DNA of 15,219 nucleotides, from positions 1 through 15,219 of the forward strand of contig DAMCAP010000039.1 in assembly GCA_032059445.1 (NCBI GenBank), written 5' to 3'. Made by a program: the position numbers and the translations under genes. Positions within the stretch are counted from its first letter, which is position 1. Every line of letters starts with the position of its first letter. The notes below the pieces were generated by a model. That model had not been told where the DNA came from. It worked only from the letters and a program-made list of their open reading frames with translations, and ran no database searches. Below are positions 14,434-15,219 of this stretch, in pieces. Source of the stretch: DAMCAP01 sp032059445. GTDB taxonomy: Bacteria; Bacillota; Clostridia; Oscillospirales; Ruminococcaceae.

Positions 14434-14967
14434 ATGTCGAATATTTGGCATAACATAAGCCCTAAGAGAATTTCCCCTAGTGATTTTATCAGTGTGGTAG
14501 AAATCAAAAAGGGCAGTAAGAAGAAATATGAGCTGGATAAAGAAACTGGGCACATTATCCTAGATCGAATCCTATATACCTCTACCCATTACCCCTCTAA
14601 CTACGGATTTATTCCCCGCACCTATGCTGATGATGGTGATCCGCTGGATGTGTTGGTATTGTGCAGTGAAGAGATTGAGCCGATGACCTTGGTACGATGC
14701 TACCCAATCGGTGTGATTACAATGATTGACAACGGGAAGTTTGACGAAAAGATCATCGCCATCCCTTTTGATGATCCAAATTACAATACCTATAAGAATA
14801 TCGATGAGCTGCCCGCCCATACCTTTAACGAAATGAAGCATTTCTTTAAGGTATATAAAGAGCTGGAGGGCAAAACCACAGCGGTCGAAGAAGTAATGGG
14901 TCGTGAGGAAGCGGAGCGTATTATCAAGGACTGTATCGACAATTATATAGAGAACTTCTGTAAGTAG
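14434..14967 (+). CDS. ppa: Family I inorganic pyrophosphatase
   Basis: The cytosolic enzyme hydrolyses pyrophosphate to two phosphates, pulling biosynthetic reactions such as ADP-glucose formation, tRNA charging and nucleic acid synthesis forward. The 177 residues match the usual prokaryotic family I length. The signature DGDPLDV is at 67-73 with metal-binding Asp67, Asp69 and Asp72. It is preceded by conserved YELD (32-35), DRIL (44-47), THYPSNYGFIPRT (51-63), and followed by MIDNGKFDEKIIAI and the C-terminal HFFKVYKELEGK. A Shine-Dalgarno AAAGGAG lies about seven bases before the ATG. It stands 102 bases after hflX with its own promoter candidate and terminator. Confidence 0.97.
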   Translation: MSNIWHNISPKRISPSDFISVVEIKKGSKKKYELDKETGHIILDRILYTSTHYPSNYGFIPRTYADDGDPLDVLVLCSEEIEPMTLVRCYPIGVITMIDNGKFDEKIIAIPFDDPNYNTYKNIDELPAHTFNEMKHFFKVYKELEGKTTAVEEVMGREEAERIIKDCIDNYIENFCK

Positions 14968-14975
14968 TGACAAGT

Positions 14976-14999
14976 GCTGCGGGCAACCGCAGCCTTTTC
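14976..14999 (+). terminator. Intrinsic terminator of ppa
   Basis: A seven-base-pair GC-rich stem GCTGCGG (14976-14982) / CCGCAGC (14987-14993) closed by a GCAA tetraloop of the GNRA type, then a CTTTTCTATTT tail. It begins eight bases after the ppa stop codon. Confidence 0.85.
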
Positions 15000-15133
15000 T
15001 ATTTAAAGGGAAAATCAGCAAAAAACACCTCGGTGATATTGCCAAAAGACCTAAGCGAAGTCAGTAAAAACCATGTAAAATCCCGAATTGTTGCAGATGG
15101 TCCCAAAACACAAGAAAAAGTCGAAAAAGGGGA

Positions 15134-15163
15134 TTGACAGTGGGCGGTGGTACGTGGTATACT
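15134..15163 (+). promoter_or_regulatory. Very strong promoter, probably of a stable RNA (rRNA) operon beyond the window
   Basis: Perfect -35 TTGACA (15134-15139), 18 bases, then TGG-TATACT with -10 at 15158-15163. The 25 or so bases upstream are A-rich (CCCAAAACACAAGAAAAAG and onward), like an UP element. It is the closest match to consensus in the window. No start codon with a ribosome binding site follows in the remaining 56 bases. Confidence 0.8.
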
Positions 15164-15219
15164 GGCAAAGCTGTCAGGGAGAGACCGAAAGGGAACTCTC
15201 GGAAGAGAAAAAAAGCTCT
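15164..15219 (+). other. 5' leader of a transcript running off the right edge, possible rRNA operon leader
   Basis: After the predicted start near 15170 the G/A-rich leader contains a hairpin, GAGAG (15179-15183) / CTCTC (15196-15200), topped by CC-GAAA-GG. The window ends in AAAAAGCTCT, which would fit the beginning of a boxA antitermination site (consensus near TGCTCTTTA) found in rRNA leaders. The identity is inference because no 16S sequence is visible. Confidence 0.4.

Noticed and set aside
1..15219. CRISPR arrays, insertion sequences, phage genes, tRNA genes
   Set aside because: No regularly spaced repeats, transposase-like frames, terminal repeats with target duplications or cloverleaf sequences were found on reading both strands.

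Overview
The window reads as chromosomal core DNA of an anaerobic, low- to mid-GC Firmicute of class Clostridia. The evidence is a GlgC plus catalytically degenerate GlgD pair, a GGGtGRT-family gene next to a NifU-like scaffold gene, strong AGGAGG-type Shine-Dalgarno sites before nearly every gene, and classical sigma-A promoters and hairpin-plus-T-tract terminators. A run of ten Ns at 12988-12997 marks a gap, so this is probably a draft or metagenome assembly. I cannot name a genus.

Left part (1-6193, all on the minus strand): a glycogen operon read glgB > glgC > glgD. glgD runs off the left edge, and its start overlaps the end of glgC by 10 bases. Upstream of glgB, and separated from it by a strong terminator, lies a two-gene operon. 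It encodes a NifU/IscU-like iron-sulfur scaffold protein (5501-6193) followed by a GGGtGRT-family protein of unknown function (4484-5485). This pair is the least understood system in the window and my best candidate for new biology.

Middle (6194-9795): a 491-base divergent spacer with a good minus-strand promoter, then secA on the plus strand with its own strong terminator, then a 329-base spacer that holds a two-part inverted repeat.

Right part (9796-14967): a solitary DegT/StrS-family PLP aminotransferase, a predicted lipoprotein of unknown function, a convergent small membrane protein with a SHOCT-like C-terminus on the minus strand, then hflX (ribosome-associated GTPase) and ppa (family I inorganic pyrophosphatase) on the plus strand. 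Most of these look like single-gene transcription units with identifiable terminators.

Right edge (15000-15219): a near-consensus promoter (TTGACA, 18 bases, extended TGG-TATACT) preceded by A-rich DNA and followed by a hairpin-containing, G/A-rich leader without a start codon. This most likely drives a stable RNA operon, perhaps rRNA, just beyond the window.

No CRISPR array, insertion sequence, phage gene, tRNA or complete rRNA gene was seen. Several start codons were moved from the longest-ORF choice on the basis of Shine-Dalgarno position: glgB, the GGGtGRT gene, the SHOCT gene and hflX.
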